Below are positions 1-9,551 of a stretch of 39,337 nt of DNA, in pieces. How positions within the stretch are numbered: position 1 is the first letter of the stretch; each line of letters starts with the position of its first letter. A model generated the notes under the pieces. The model saw only the letters and a program-made list of their open reading frames with translations, ran no database searches and was not told the DNA's origin. Origin of the DNA: CAZMOK01 sp964567785 (GTDB lineage: Bacteria; Bacteroidota; Bacteroidia; Bacteroidales; JAGOPY01); contig CAZMOK010000025.1 in assembly GCA_964567785.1 (NCBI GenBank), positions 1-39,337 on the forward strand, read 5' to 3'. The translations under genes and the position numbers were made by a program.

Positions 1-1193
1 ATATCCTTGTTGAACCGCATGCTCTTGATGAAACGCTCTGTTTCCTTGCCCCCGGTACCGTTACCTATAGCAATGGCTTCAATTTTATAGGCATCGATAA
101 GGCTTGTCAGTTTTTTGGCCGATTGTTTCACCTCGCTTTCGGGCGGAAGCGGATAGATGGTTTCGTTGTGCTTTAAATTTCCCTGCTTATCGAGGCAAAC
201 AACCTTGCAGCCTGTCCTGAAGCCCGGGTCGATGGCTAAAATGTTCTTGCTGCCCAGGGGCGGGGCCATCAGGAGTTGCCGGAGGTTTTCCACGAAAACC
301 TTAATGGCTTTTTCATCGGCTTTTTCCTTGGTTTCGGCACGCACTTCCGTTTCCATTGCAGGCCTCAGCAACCTTTTGTAACTGTCGTTCAATGCCTTTT
401 CCACTTCGTGGGATAAAGGGTTATTTCCTTTAATGAATATCCTGCTGATACTATCAATTGCCTTATCCTGCGGCGGTGAGATCTCCACCCTCAGGAAGCC
501 TTCGGTTTCGCCCCTGATCATGGCAAGGTAACGGTGTGAGGGCACCCTCTTCACCGGTTCCTTCCAGTCGAAGTAGGTCCTGTAATTCTGGCCTTCAGTC
601 TCTTTTCCCCTGGCAACTTTTGAATGAATGACCCCTTCATGGTAGAAGAGCCTCCTGAGCTGCTTCCTGCAATACCGGTGTTCCGAGATCCATTCGGCAA
701 TGATGTCGCGGGCCCCGCCCAATGCCTCATCAACTGAACTTACCTCATTCTCAGGGTCGACGAACCGTTCTGCCATCTGCAGGGGGTCCCCGTCGCCCTG
801 GCTCATGATCATCTTTGCCAGCGGTTCGAGTCCGCGCGACCGGGCGACGGAGGCACGGGTTTTCTTCTTTGGCCTGAAAGGCAGGTAGATATCCTCGAGC
901 TCGGTCATGGCCTCAGCTTCTGAAAGCTGCTTTTCGAGCTCCCCGGTAAGCTTCCCTTGCTCGTCAATGCTATGAAGGATAGCCTCCCTTCGTTTATCGA
1001 TCTCCTGTAATTTTTTCAACAGGTCGCGGATACCGGTAATGGTAACCTCATCAAGGCTTCCGGTAAGCTCTTTCCTGTACCTGGAAATAAATGGGATGGT
1101 TGCCCCGTCTTCAAGGAGGGCTATGGTATTGCGAACTTTTTCAGTTGAAATATTCAGCTTTTCAGCAATCCGGATTACATAGCTGGTGCTCAT
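1..1193 (-). CDS. tex: Tex-family S1 RNA-binding transcription accessory protein, N-terminal part
   Basis: The minus-strand reading begins at ATG 1193 (MSTSYVIRIAEKLNI) and stays open to the left edge, so about 397 residues are seen and the C-terminal part, including the S1 RNA-binding domain, lies outside. Recognisable Tex features are the N-terminal helix-rich start with ATIPFISRYRKE, the segment LEDIYLPFRPKKKTRA, and the start of the YqgF/RNase H-like domain with ILAIDPGFRTGCKVV and AIGNGTGGKET. Tex proteins are cytoplasmic nucleic-acid-binding proteins linked to transcription and to toxin-gene expression in some pathogens; the exact role here cannot be read from sequence. The gene is separated by 77 bases from the T9SS cargo gene on the same strand. 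Family assignment is secure. Confidence 0.93.
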   Translation of the reverse strand, partial: MSTSYVIRIAEKLNISTEKVRNTIALLEDGATIPFISRYRKELTGSLDEVTITGIRDLLKKLQEIDKRREAILHSIDEQGKLTGELEKQLSEAEAMTELEDIYLPFRPKKKTRASVARSRGLEPLAKMIMSQGDGDPLQMAERFVDPENEVSSVDEALGGARDIIAEWISEHRYCRKQLRRLFYHEGVIHSKVARGKETEGQNYRTYFDWKEPVKRVPSHRYLAMIRGETEGFLRVEISPPQDKAIDSISRIFIKGNNPLSHEVEKALNDSYKRLLRPAMETEVRAETKEKADEKAIKVFVENLRQLLMAPPLGSKNILAIDPGFRTGCKVVCLDKQGNLKHNETIYPLPPESEVKQSAKKLTSLIDAYKIEAIAIGNGTGGKETERFIKSMRFNKD

Positions 1194-1270
1194 TTTCAGT
1201 ACTCCCTGGAAAAAATTTAAAGGTATCAATTGAATTTACCCGGCATGTAATTTCAGTAAGCGTTTGTTCC

Positions 1271-3259
1271 TTACCGAAGCAGCACCAGGTTACCTCTTCT
1301 GGTGACCCTCTCTTCGCCACCGTCCCTTTCAACAAAATAGTTGATCAACCATACATAGACATCACCGGGCGCCGGTTCACCGTTCATCGTGCCGTCCCAG
1401 CCTTCTTCAATGCTTTCAGCTTCGAATATGAGCTGTCCCCACCGGTTGTAGATGAACATCTGGTAGTTGTTCAGCTCAACCCCTGCAGTGGGAATGGCCC
1501 TGAATAAGTTGTTTACACCTCCCGGTCTGAAGGCATTGGGTACGATTATGTCGAAGAGGACCACCTGCACGGAATCCAGGTTGAAACAGCACCTGTCATT
1601 TTCAACCACAACCCAGTAGCTGCCTGGTTCTGTTACACTAATATTGTCGGTTGTTTCACCTGTGCTCCAAAGGTACGACTGGAATCCCTGGCCGGCATCG
1701 AGCCTTACCGAAGAGCCCTGGTACATATATATAGTATCGCCAAGTTCAGTGAAGGGAGGTTCATTGACCAGCACCGACTCAGTATAGGTGTAGTCCTGTC
1801 CGTTGTAGGTTTCTGTTACAGTGACCTGGTAAATCCCCGGCTCGGTGAAGCGGTGGGATGGCCTGAGGTCAGTTGAACTATTCTCTGCTCCGCTTTCCGG
1901 ATCGCCAAAGTTCCATTCAACCTCATCAATATTGGCCTCGTTTTGCAGAAAGAACATGGTATTGTCGAAATAGCATACGCTGTCGACATTGAAGTGGGGC
2001 CTGTCGAAATAGGATTGCATGAAGTTGGGGGTCCCCCAGCTTGTCAACCTGCCTGCCAGGCTGAAATCCTGGAAGCTTCCATCGAGCATGTCGGGGTTGC
2101 ATTCCATTCCGGGCCTGTTGGGATTGTAGATAACGCTGAGCTCACCAAAACCAAAGTAGTTCAGGGCCCTGGATATATAAACCCTTCCGTCAGGTCCCAG
2201 TTGCATGCCGCAATAGTACCGGCCTTCTGTGTTTTGATCAAGCAAAACCGGGTTATCGAATATTGATGACCCTAAGCTGATATCAAACTGGTACAGGCTG
2301 GATGCACTGTCGACAGCCCCGCCGTTATATGCAGTTGATCCGTATAATTTTGAATTATCGGCCGAAAAGGCCACTCCGTATGCCCATTTATATTCCTCAG
2401 GTGAGTTTGAGGATATGGCATTGGTAACAGCGCCTGTGGAATTATTAAAATCGGCTATTTCAAATGAGTTCAGTCCATAAATGGCGGAGGCAATCTTACT
2501 CCCGTCGGGAGAGATCTTCATGTTACCCAGGAATACATTTGTGTTTGGGTCACCGGTATGGGCGATACCCTGAGATGAAGAAACGAAGTCAGGGTCCACG
2601 CCGTCTTCGTTTACGAGGAAAGCACAGTAATTGCTTGAATTGTACTCATGGACCACCACCCAGAAATCGGTTCCGTTAGCATGCCTTACAGCAGTGACCT
2701 TTGAGGAAACAAGATCCAGAAGTTCAATATTCTTTTCGGTTGTAACATCGCCATAGCCGTTGTTCAGGCTCATATCAACTTCAGTGTAGCTCAACCCTGC
2801 CGAAGGCTGCAGCGGTGTATCAAACGGCAGGCCCACAGTGAAGATAAAATAGGTTTGGCTTGAACCGGGCATCGGGATTATGATAGCAGGCTGGGTTACA
2901 AAAGAAGTGCTGTTCAGATCCTCACCATTGGGCATTTTCAATCTTCGCCTGTCCCACACGGTATTTCCGTCTGTATAAAAAAGCAGGTTACCGGCAGAAT
3001 CCGAAATTACGGCATTTCCCTGCGGCACATTCAGGCCATTCATATCATTAAGGGGAGTTGCGTTGCCCGAAGTAAAATCAATACCGGCGTTATGGCCAAA
3101 GTACCAGGTTTCAGCTTCCTTATTGGATGTAGGGCAATTGGTCCGGACTACCTCAGCTTTAAAAGCACCCTGGGAGAAGGCAGTGTGAGCGGCAGTCATA
3201 AAAAGACCGAGTATAAAAAGCCCTGAAATGACTTTTGAGAAACGGTAATTGAATTTCAT
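1271..3259 (-). CDS. T9SS type B (gliding motility-associated C-terminal) secreted PKD-domain protein
   Basis: This is a secreted protein of about 662 residues. I chose ATG 3259 because it gives a clean signal peptide (MKFNYRFSKVISGLFILGLF, cleavage near TAFSQ); an upstream ATG at 3295 would add 12 polar residues. Residues about 30-390 hold a repetitive beta-rich region resembling a propeller (WYFGHNAGIDF, NLLFYTDGNTVWD). A PKD-like domain follows (VEWNFGDPESG, then FTEPGIYQVTVTETYNG), then an Ig-like segment with YLWSTGETTDNISV. The last 90 residues match the gliding motility-associated/CHU_C domain: IIVPNAFRPGGVNNLF, YNRWGQLIFE, EGWDGTMNGEPAPGDVYVW. Type B domains direct export by T9SS and retention on or release from the cell surface. 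The ligand or substrate is unknown. Confidence 0.88.
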   Translation of the reverse strand: MKFNYRFSKVISGLFILGLFMTAAHTAFSQGAFKAEVVRTNCPTSNKEAETWYFGHNAGIDFTSGNATPLNDMNGLNVPQGNAVISDSAGNLLFYTDGNTVWDRRRLKMPNGEDLNSTSFVTQPAIIIPMPGSSQTYFIFTVGLPFDTPLQPSAGLSYTEVDMSLNNGYGDVTTEKNIELLDLVSSKVTAVRHANGTDFWVVVHEYNSSNYCAFLVNEDGVDPDFVSSSQGIAHTGDPNTNVFLGNMKISPDGSKIASAIYGLNSFEIADFNNSTGAVTNAISSNSPEEYKWAYGVAFSADNSKLYGSTAYNGGAVDSASSLYQFDISLGSSIFDNPVLLDQNTEGRYYCGMQLGPDGRVYISRALNYFGFGELSVIYNPNRPGMECNPDMLDGSFQDFSLAGRLTSWGTPNFMQSYFDRPHFNVDSVCYFDNTMFFLQNEANIDEVEWNFGDPESGAENSSTDLRPSHRFTEPGIYQVTVTETYNGQDYTYTESVLVNEPPFTELGDTIYMYQGSSVRLDAGQGFQSYLWSTGETTDNISVTEPGSYWVVVENDRCCFNLDSVQVVLFDIIVPNAFRPGGVNNLFRAIPTAGVELNNYQMFIYNRWGQLIFEAESIEEGWDGTMNGEPAPGDVYVWLINYFVERDGGEERVTRRGNLVLLR

Positions 3260-3349
3260 CGTGTGTGCTTCTGGATTTGATCTTTTATAGAGCATCTGTC
3301 AGGAAAAACGCGCAAGTTACTTAAAAATTTTGATTGATTGTTTATGGGA

Positions 3350-6130
3350 TCACTCCCTTATTAGCAGTTTCCTTGAAGTCAGTGCAGTATCATCTTTAAG
3401 TGTTATCAGATAGATTCCTGCCGGAATTCCCTCTAAACTGAAGTCTTCATTAAGATTATTCCTCACTCCCCGGAATTCCTTCTGTAGGAGCACCTGACCA
3501 TACATATTGGAAACTGACAGAGATATATTACCTGTATATCCGCTTATCTCAACAGTGAACGAACCGGAATTCGGGTTGGGAAAGATCCTGATATCACCGA
3601 AGTGAGGGTCTTCGGAAATCCCAAGGCACTGGGAAAAATCGAACATCACTGTTATGCTCTCTTCGGTACTGCAGCCGTTTGGATCAGTCACCAATACTGA
3701 AAAAGTTTTCATATCAAAACCAATGCCCGTTGTGCCTACGTTTATAATCCTTTCGGAGGAGCCGTTCGACCACAGGTACGTTGCGCCTTCATTTCCGGCA
3801 TCAAGCACAACCGTATCGTAAACGCAAACGATTGTATCCGGCGGCCCGAGATAGACCTCCGGGACCGGATAGACATTGACTGATACAGAGGCTGAAGCCT
3901 GGTTGAACCCGTCGTCCACAACAACAGTATAGGTTCCGGTTTCTTCTGGAGTCAAAACCGGGTTTTCAAGCGAAGAGGTAAATCCGCCGGGGCCTGTCCA
4001 GGAGTATTCGTAATCCCCTGACCCTCCGCCGGCGAGGGCAAAAAGCTGTGTTTCTTCGCCATAGCAGATACTTTCAGGCGATGCCGCGGGGCTTGCACTA
4101 AGTACATCTCCGGTCACATTTACCGTAAGCTGTCCTGCTTCCTCGCTGATACATCCTGTTTCAAGGTCGGTCACTTCCAACGTAAAGAGAGTGGTTGAAA
4201 AGAGGTTCACAGTCTGGGGGTCCTGAACATCGGGATCGATGAGCAGGTCGGCAGGCTCCCAGTGATAACCGAAGTGTTCTGAACCGCCGGAAGCCCCGCC
4301 TTCAAGAGTTGTAAATGCACCGTTTGGAATGTTCTGGTTTGGCCCCGGGGCCGGTACAGGCAGCTCATAAACGGTGACTTCCACCGAACCGGTCACAACG
4401 CCAAATCCGTCGTTTATCGAAACAAAATAGGTTGTTGTTTCAAGTGGTGAAACCTGTGGATTTGAAATATCAGAGTTGAAGCCCGGAGGATCTGAAGACC
4501 ACTGAAATGTGTAATCACCCGAGCCTCCTGTTGCCATGGCCTGGAGCTGAGTTAAGCCGCCAAAGCAAATTTCTTCCGGACTGGCAGCAGGACTGCAACT
4601 TAGCGGTCCCCCTTCGATCGTCACGGTCACGTCATCGTCAGTTTCGCAATTTCCCTGCAAGTCTGTAACGGTCAGGGTAAAATATGTTGTTGCGGTAAGG
4701 TTTACTGTTTGCGGGCTCAACACTGTCGGGTCAACAAGCTTTCCCGCAGGCTCCCACTGGTAGGAATAATCCCCCGATCCACCTGTTGCTGAACCTTCCA
4801 GTGAAGTGGATGTTCCGTACGGAATTGTCTGGTCGCTCCCGGCGCCTACCGTAGCGGCCGGATTGACAGTGACATCGGCGCTGCCTGAAGTTTCACCCTC
4901 ACAATTAATATCTTCAAGGAAAGAGATCTCATAAGTAGTGTTGCCTGTCGGAAAAACAGACACTGTATGAGGCGATGAATTGGCTGTTGTATTCTGAGGG
5001 TTTGACCCATTGGCAGTATAAGTTATGTCCCATGGTCCTGCCCCGGTGAGCTCGAAAATGAGTTCAGCGCCCTCGCCCGAGCATATTGAGGTTGTCCCGC
5101 TGATCGTTCCCGAAGTAAATGGATAGGTATCCATAAACACCGTCTGCCCTATATAGCCCCTGCAGCAATTTGTGTCGCACACTTCGGTGATGGTATACGT
5201 TGTGGGTTCTTCAGGGTAGACCAATATTGTGTCCACAGGCCCGGTGAGTCCTGTTGCCAGGAAAGTGGAATCACCGTTGCTGTATTCAACTTCAAACTCA
5301 CCTGACCCTGTAAGTTCAAGCATCAGGTAAGCCGGAGTACCGATACAAACAGTAGTGTCGCTGCTGTTGAGCGCCATAGTCGGTTTTTCATTGATAACAA
5401 CCCCTGTGATGGCGGGGTCAGAACTGTTGCCGCCAACAGTTATCACACAAGAATAATCTCCGGCATTGGTAAGGGTCACATTAGGTATTACCGGGCTTTG
5501 CTGTGAGGAAATGAACCCTCCGGGCCCCGACCAGTAATAGGTGGCATTTGTAATGGTGTCGGCGTAAAGTTCAAGAGTCTCCCCCACACAAAGCGGACCG
5601 TTGTTCGATACCGGCGGCGGCAGGATGGTACAGTCGGTGGAACCTGTTCCCGATGTCTGTGAAAAAGTGATATCGCAGACTGTCTGTGAAAAATTGGTTA
5701 TCAAAAGGATGTAATATTCGCCGGTTTGACCATTTGGGATATAGCAGTCTTCAGTAGGGTTCGGGGAATAGCTGCAATCAACTATCTTTGACCCGGTGAG
5801 GCCTGAAACACACGGTTCGAAGGGGTCTTCAAAAGGCCCCCAGCAAATGAAATCGATATCCACAAGGGGCGTACTGAACATATGGATGTTTATGTCACCG
5901 GGATCATCTATCAGCATGTGGTACCACGCCGGCGCGGGCTGTGTAAGAAGACAGCCGTAATTGGCTCCGGGCTGGGCCTGTCCGGTTGTCCCGGCAGGAA
6001 AAGTATAGATAGATCCTGTGCAGAAAGGCTCCGATTCTTCGCAGGTAAGCCCTTGAGAAAACAGATTTCCTGAAAACAAAAAGAAAGAAATAAAGATCAG
6101 TTTGGTAAACAGGTAGTTATTTAGTTTCAT
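3350..6130 (-). CDS. T9SS type A secreted protein with multiple Ig/PKD-like repeats (926 aa)
   Basis: The signal peptide is MKLNNYLFTKLIFISFFLFS with cleavage after NLFSQ. Residues about 30-165 form a Cys-rich N-terminal beta domain (AWYHMLIDDPGDINIHMF). Next come several Ig-like domains, then two alternating cassettes: type A at about 426-507 and 593-674 (IPYGTSTSLEG, YQWEPAGKLVDP, TTYFTLTVTD) and type B at about 508-592 and 675-757 (ICFGGLTQLQA, GGSGDYTFQW). A different Ig domain (758-838) ends in VMFDFSQCLGI. Residues 846-926 are a type A T9SS C-terminal domain (IRIFPNPNSGSFTV, GIPAGIYLITL). No catalytic domain is seen, so an adhesin or surface-matrix role is an inference. The start overlaps the end of the upstream small secreted protein gene by 14 bases, so the two are probably co-transcribed. 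Confidence 0.88.
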   Translation of the reverse strand: MKLNNYLFTKLIFISFFLFSGNLFSQGLTCEESEPFCTGSIYTFPAGTTGQAQPGANYGCLLTQPAPAWYHMLIDDPGDINIHMFSTPLVDIDFICWGPFEDPFEPCVSGLTGSKIVDCSYSPNPTEDCYIPNGQTGEYYILLITNFSQTVCDITFSQTSGTGSTDCTILPPPVSNNGPLCVGETLELYADTITNATYYWSGPGGFISSQQSPVIPNVTLTNAGDYSCVITVGGNSSDPAITGVVINEKPTMALNSSDTTVCIGTPAYLMLELTGSGEFEVEYSNGDSTFLATGLTGPVDTILVYPEEPTTYTITEVCDTNCCRGYIGQTVFMDTYPFTSGTISGTTSICSGEGAELIFELTGAGPWDITYTANGSNPQNTTANSSPHTVSVFPTGNTTYEISFLEDINCEGETSGSADVTVNPAATVGAGSDQTIPYGTSTSLEGSATGGSGDYSYQWEPAGKLVDPTVLSPQTVNLTATTYFTLTVTDLQGNCETDDDVTVTIEGGPLSCSPAASPEEICFGGLTQLQAMATGGSGDYTFQWSSDPPGFNSDISNPQVSPLETTTYFVSINDGFGVVTGSVEVTVYELPVPAPGPNQNIPNGAFTTLEGGASGGSEHFGYHWEPADLLIDPDVQDPQTVNLFSTTLFTLEVTDLETGCISEEAGQLTVNVTGDVLSASPAASPESICYGEETQLFALAGGGSGDYEYSWTGPGGFTSSLENPVLTPEETGTYTVVVDDGFNQASASVSVNVYPVPEVYLGPPDTIVCVYDTVVLDAGNEGATYLWSNGSSERIINVGTTGIGFDMKTFSVLVTDPNGCSTEESITVMFDFSQCLGISEDPHFGDIRIFPNPNSGSFTVEISGYTGNISLSVSNMYGQVLLQKEFRGVRNNLNEDFSLEGIPAGIYLITLKDDTALTSRKLLIRE

Positions 6131-6578
6131 CCTTGCTGTTTTTCTTGTTGAACTTGTCGTGCTTGCCGAGCCATGCGGCCTTCTGGCTCCCGGTCATGCC
6201 TGAGGAAGTATCGAGTGTTTCTTCCAGCAGTTCATCCATCCTGCAAACCACTTCATCTTCAGTAAATACAGTGCTCGACTTGAACCACATCTGGTCATGA
6301 TCGATCCGGGCATCAATGTTTACCACCATTTTTTCGTCATAAACGAGATTGAGAAAGTATATCCTGGAAAACCTGTCGGGGAAACTGGTCAGGTCGGTGA
6401 CATAGTAGTTGTTTTCATCTGCCACTTCAGCGAGCACGCAGAAACGGCCGTCAAATTCTTCCTGGTCGAATTGAAGCACGGCATCGTCCTGGTATATGGC
6501 TTCCTGTGAATATGATACAGTAGCTAAAAGACAAAAAACCAGCAACAACAGCGGATACCTTGTAATAAAAAAAATCAT
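6117..6578 (-). CDS. Small secreted protein of unknown function
   Basis: This is a 153-residue protein with a clear signal peptide (MIFFITRYPLLLLVFCLLAT, cleavage near SYSQ). The mature part is acidic and beta-rich in its first two thirds (FDGRFCVLAEVADENNYYV, IYFLNLVYDEKMVVNIDARI) and ends in a charged Lys-rich tail (KHDKFNKKNSKDE). There is no T9SS C-terminal domain, so it is most likely periplasmic. I do not recognise a family. It lies between two related T9SS cargo genes and overlaps the downstream one by 14 bases, so translation is probably coupled; a role in surface delivery or folding of that cargo is only a guess. A TATCTTTG element lies 81 bases upstream of the start. Confidence 0.75.
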   Translation of the reverse strand: MIFFITRYPLLLLVFCLLATVSYSQEAIYQDDAVLQFDQEEFDGRFCVLAEVADENNYYVTDLTSFPDRFSRIYFLNLVYDEKMVVNIDARIDHDQMWFKSSTVFTEDEVVCRMDELLEETLDTSSGMTGSQKAAWLGKHDKFNKKNSKDETK

Positions 6579-6658
6579 TATTATTCAGGATTATAAAAAA
6601 ACACTAACCAACAAAGGGGGGCATTGCCACACCGGAAAAACCCTTCAGAAAGTTTTCG

Positions 6659-6666
6659 CAAAGATA
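6659..6666 (-). promoter_or_regulatory. Candidate Bacteroidota -7 promoter element (TATCTTTG) upstream of the small secreted protein
   Basis: Read on the minus strand the bases are TATCTTTG, an exact match to the Bacteroidota TAnnTTTG -7 element. It lies between the two T9SS cargo genes, about 81 bases upstream of the start at 6578. No well-spaced -33 TTTG is visible. It probably drives the small secreted gene and the 926-residue cargo behind it. Confidence 0.45.
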
Positions 6667-6713
6667 CAAAATACTTATGAGTCGGGGGTTAGCAATTTGA
6701 TGCACAAGTAGGA

Positions 6714-9443
6714 TCACTCCAGGATAACCCTTGAATGGAGCAGCTTATCGGTAAAGCATATCTCAAGCACGTACATCCCTTTCGAAAGTCCTGAAAGATC
6801 AATGCTTTTCATCCAGTTGCCTTCCGGAGAACCATCAGTTTGCTCTGACCAGACGATCCTTCCCTGGTGATCATAAAGCTTCATGTCACTCAGTTCGGAA
6901 GCATCCTCAAAATCAACTGTCAGTTTACCTGTGGTCGGATTGGGATAAACCTCTATGCCGTGTTCTTCAAGCATTTCGCCCACACCAAAGCACATTGAAA
7001 AGTCGAAGACAATGGTTACTTCCTGCATAAACGTGCACCCTTCATCAGATGTAACTGTCAGTGAATACTCCTTTGTGTCGAATCCTATTCCGGTAGTCCC
7101 TACCTGTATTTCAGGGGCAATAACACCGTTAGACCAATAGTACTCCCAGCCGGGAGCAGTTGTGCTCGGCGAAAGGGTCACTGTATCATACGGACAGGCC
7201 ATTATCTGCTCCTGTCCCGAATTTATGGTAAACTCCGGCAGCGGCATCACATTGATCGTGACTTCATCTTCTGTATCGTTAAACCCATCGGAAACAACCA
7301 ACTCATATACTTCCGACTGTGCAGGGGTGATGGTTATTATAGAATCGGTACTTATCACAACATCGTTATGTTTCCATTCATAGGTATAATGAGGGAAATT
7401 TCCTCCTCCCGGTATTGCAACCAGGTCGGTACTTTCACCTTTACAGATCTCAGGATCCATAGCCATGGCTGTTGCATTCAGCGGACCGCCGCTGAGAGTA
7501 ACAGTTACATCGTCCACTTCACTGATACACCCTGTTTCTTCATCGGTAATTACCAGGGTAAAAGTTGTTGATTCGTAGAGGTTCACTGTGGCAGGATTCT
7601 GTGAGTTTGCATTTACCAGCTTTTCAGCAGGTTCCCACTCATACAGGTATTCGCCGCTGCCACCCGATCCGCTTCCCTGCAATGAGGTGCTTATACCGAA
7701 TGGGATTGTCTGGTTCTCACCCGCATCGGCACCCGGCAATTCCAGTACCTCGATCACCACGGAACCGGTAACCACATTAAATCCATCGCTGACATTTACC
7801 ATATACGAGGTTGTTTCGGACGGGCTCACTGTGGGGTCCTGAACATCTGAAGAGAACCCGGGAGGGTCTGATGACCAGTTGTAAGTGTAGTTACCGGCAC
7901 CCCCTGAGGTAACTGCGTTCAGCGTTGAGGATTCTCCCCGGCATACCTGGTAGGGATTTGCCACTACATAAACTGAGAGCGGGCCACCGATCTGGGGCAC
8001 AAAATATGGCCCTGTTATTGTATCACAATTGTTAACGTCGATCGTTTCGAGGGTGTAATTACCTGTGTACACATTCAGCAGGTCGAGGTCGGTGCCGACC
8101 ACGTTGTTGGTTGAATCCCTCCAGGTGAATTCAAAAGGCCCATTCCCTTCAACCTCTATGCCTGTGATCGATCCGTTGTTCGCCCCAAAGTTTGCGGAAA
8201 CAATATCTATATTGCCCTCTATGACATCAGGTGCGCCCGTTTCTTCAACAGTGTATGGGCCGCCGACTGAAACACAGGTGTTTTCATCTTCTATTGTGAG
8301 TGTATAATTTTCACCGGACACGTCGAGGAGGTCCAGTTCATCGCCCACAACCACTCCCTGCGAATTGGTCCATTCAAAAATAAACGGAGGCGTTCCGGTT
8401 ACGTCTATCCCCGTTATGGAACCGTTTGTAAGTCCGCAGGTGGCCGGGGTAACAGACATTGAGCTTTCATCAATTTCAGGCGCACCCAGATCTACGTTAA
8501 AAGTGATCGTATTGCCCATAGCAACATTGTTGCAGGCATCATAGATAAAGTTCAGTTCGATAAGCTGGACCGAATAGAGCCCGTCTTCATTGATCTCACG
8601 GTCGAGGGTAAGTGTATACCTCGATTCGTATGTACCTCCCAGATCACAGGCCTCACCGTGTACATCCAATACCGTATATGGTCCCCCGGGGCCGTCGACG
8701 ATAAAATCACCGGGATCTACGGATTCACAGTCTACATTTTCAGAAAAATCAACGATTATGTAATCCACCCCGCAACTGATCTCTTCCTCAAGAACATCCT
8801 CAAGCTCCGGTCGCACATCATCATAAATAATAGCATCTGAAGCGCTGAAGTCAAGGGTATATCCTCCCTGTGCACCGGCTCCTGCCCAGTTGCACATAAC
8901 CAGGACATATGTGCTTCCTTCCTCAACATACAGATCGGCATTCCATTTGTTCGTATTGCCGCAATTGTTGCAGTCGCCGTTACCTCCCTGCGAAGAACTG
9001 ATACCGGTGTTCCCCTGGTAACCTGCTCCCCCTGCAGCATTGCAGCTTTCCTGCATTTGAAGGGGGTTTCCATAAATATCATCGCATCGTAACGTGCTTA
9101 TATTATAGATTGCCCAGTCGTAATCATCAGAGTTCACTTCAGGATCGATGGTAAGCCTCAGGTTCCCGCTTTGCTGTACGGTAAAAACATACCATACACT
9201 GTTCTGCTCACCGTCGAGACAACTGTTCGGGCAGTAACCCGAACAGGACCCCGGTGGGGTATATATCTCATTCGGATAGTTGCCGGTGCCTGTGTAGGTA
9301 TTCTCTTCTATATAAACATCCTGGCATACGGGAATAGCTCCAAGGCAATCCTGTATTGTTGGCGTCTGGGCTTTCAACCCGCCGGGGATCATCACCCCTG
9401 CAATAAATAATGCGAAGGTTATCCTGGATAATAGTACTTTCAT
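6714..9443 (-). CDS. T9SS type A secreted protein with Ig/PKD-like repeats (909 aa)
   Basis: I chose ATG 9443 (MKVLLSRITFALFIAGVMIP, signal peptide ending GGLKAQ). An upstream ATG at 9533 would place a promoter element inside the gene and put 30 polar residues before the signal peptide. Residues about 30-200 form a Cys-rich N-terminal domain (SVWYVFTVQQSGNLRLTID, DYDWAIYN). A bacterial-Ig-like domain (215-318) and two related domains follow (NGSITGIDVTGTPPFIFEW and NGSITGIEVEGNGPFEFTW). Then come cassettes B (487-571), A (572-652) and B-like (653-735), the IVFDFSMCFGV Ig domain, and a type A sorting domain (829-909; IEVYPNPTTGKLTVDF, SGLSKGMYVLEI). It is a paralogue in its C-terminal half of the 926-residue cargo nearby. 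Surface-exposed or released; no enzyme domain seen. Confidence 0.88.
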   Translation of the reverse strand: MKVLLSRITFALFIAGVMIPGGLKAQTPTIQDCLGAIPVCQDVYIEENTYTGTGNYPNEIYTPPGSCSGYCPNSCLDGEQNSVWYVFTVQQSGNLRLTIDPEVNSDDYDWAIYNISTLRCDDIYGNPLQMQESCNAAGGAGYQGNTGISSSQGGNGDCNNCGNTNKWNADLYVEEGSTYVLVMCNWAGAGAQGGYTLDFSASDAIIYDDVRPELEDVLEEEISCGVDYIIVDFSENVDCESVDPGDFIVDGPGGPYTVLDVHGEACDLGGTYESRYTLTLDREINEDGLYSVQLIELNFIYDACNNVAMGNTITFNVDLGAPEIDESSMSVTPATCGLTNGSITGIDVTGTPPFIFEWTNSQGVVVGDELDLLDVSGENYTLTIEDENTCVSVGGPYTVEETGAPDVIEGNIDIVSANFGANNGSITGIEVEGNGPFEFTWRDSTNNVVGTDLDLLNVYTGNYTLETIDVNNCDTITGPYFVPQIGGPLSVYVVANPYQVCRGESSTLNAVTSGGAGNYTYNWSSDPPGFSSDVQDPTVSPSETTSYMVNVSDGFNVVTGSVVIEVLELPGADAGENQTIPFGISTSLQGSGSGGSGEYLYEWEPAEKLVNANSQNPATVNLYESTTFTLVITDEETGCISEVDDVTVTLSGGPLNATAMAMDPEICKGESTDLVAIPGGGNFPHYTYEWKHNDVVISTDSIITITPAQSEVYELVVSDGFNDTEDEVTINVMPLPEFTINSGQEQIMACPYDTVTLSPSTTAPGWEYYWSNGVIAPEIQVGTTGIGFDTKEYSLTVTSDEGCTFMQEVTIVFDFSMCFGVGEMLEEHGIEVYPNPTTGKLTVDFEDASELSDMKLYDHQGRIVWSEQTDGSPEGNWMKSIDLSGLSKGMYVLEICFTDKLLHSRVILE

Positions 9444-9478
9444 CGGTCCTGGTTTGTGATTAGTTTTGAAACGGTTCT

Positions 9479-9486
9479 CAAAGATA
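9479..9486 (-). promoter_or_regulatory. Candidate -7 promoter element (TATCTTTG) for the 909-residue T9SS cargo
   Basis: On the minus strand the bases read TATCTTTG, an exact TAnnTTTG match, 35 bases upstream of ATG 9443. It would give a leader of roughly 25-30 bases and supports 9443 over the upstream ATG at 9533. No convincing -33 element is seen. Confidence 0.5.
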
Positions 9487-9551
9487 AAGAAATCCTTAGT
9501 TTTTCGGGAAAAGGATGTTGTAACATATCTCACCGGTTAATTACCGGGATC

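Noticed and set aside
1091..1507. Plus-strand open frame of 138 codons spanning the gap between Tex and the type B cargo
   Set aside because: It is antisense to the conserved ends of both genes, and the composition looks like a shadow.
8756..9082. Minus-strand 108-codon frame inside the 909-residue cargo
   Set aside because: Same strand, other frame of a gene with a clear domain order; no start signal or family.
1271..9533. Repeated DNA in the T9SS cargo genes as a CRISPR or transposon signal
   Set aside because: Repeats are protein-level Ig-like cassettes of about 80 residues with diverged DNA, not short identical repeats with spacers, and no transposase is present.
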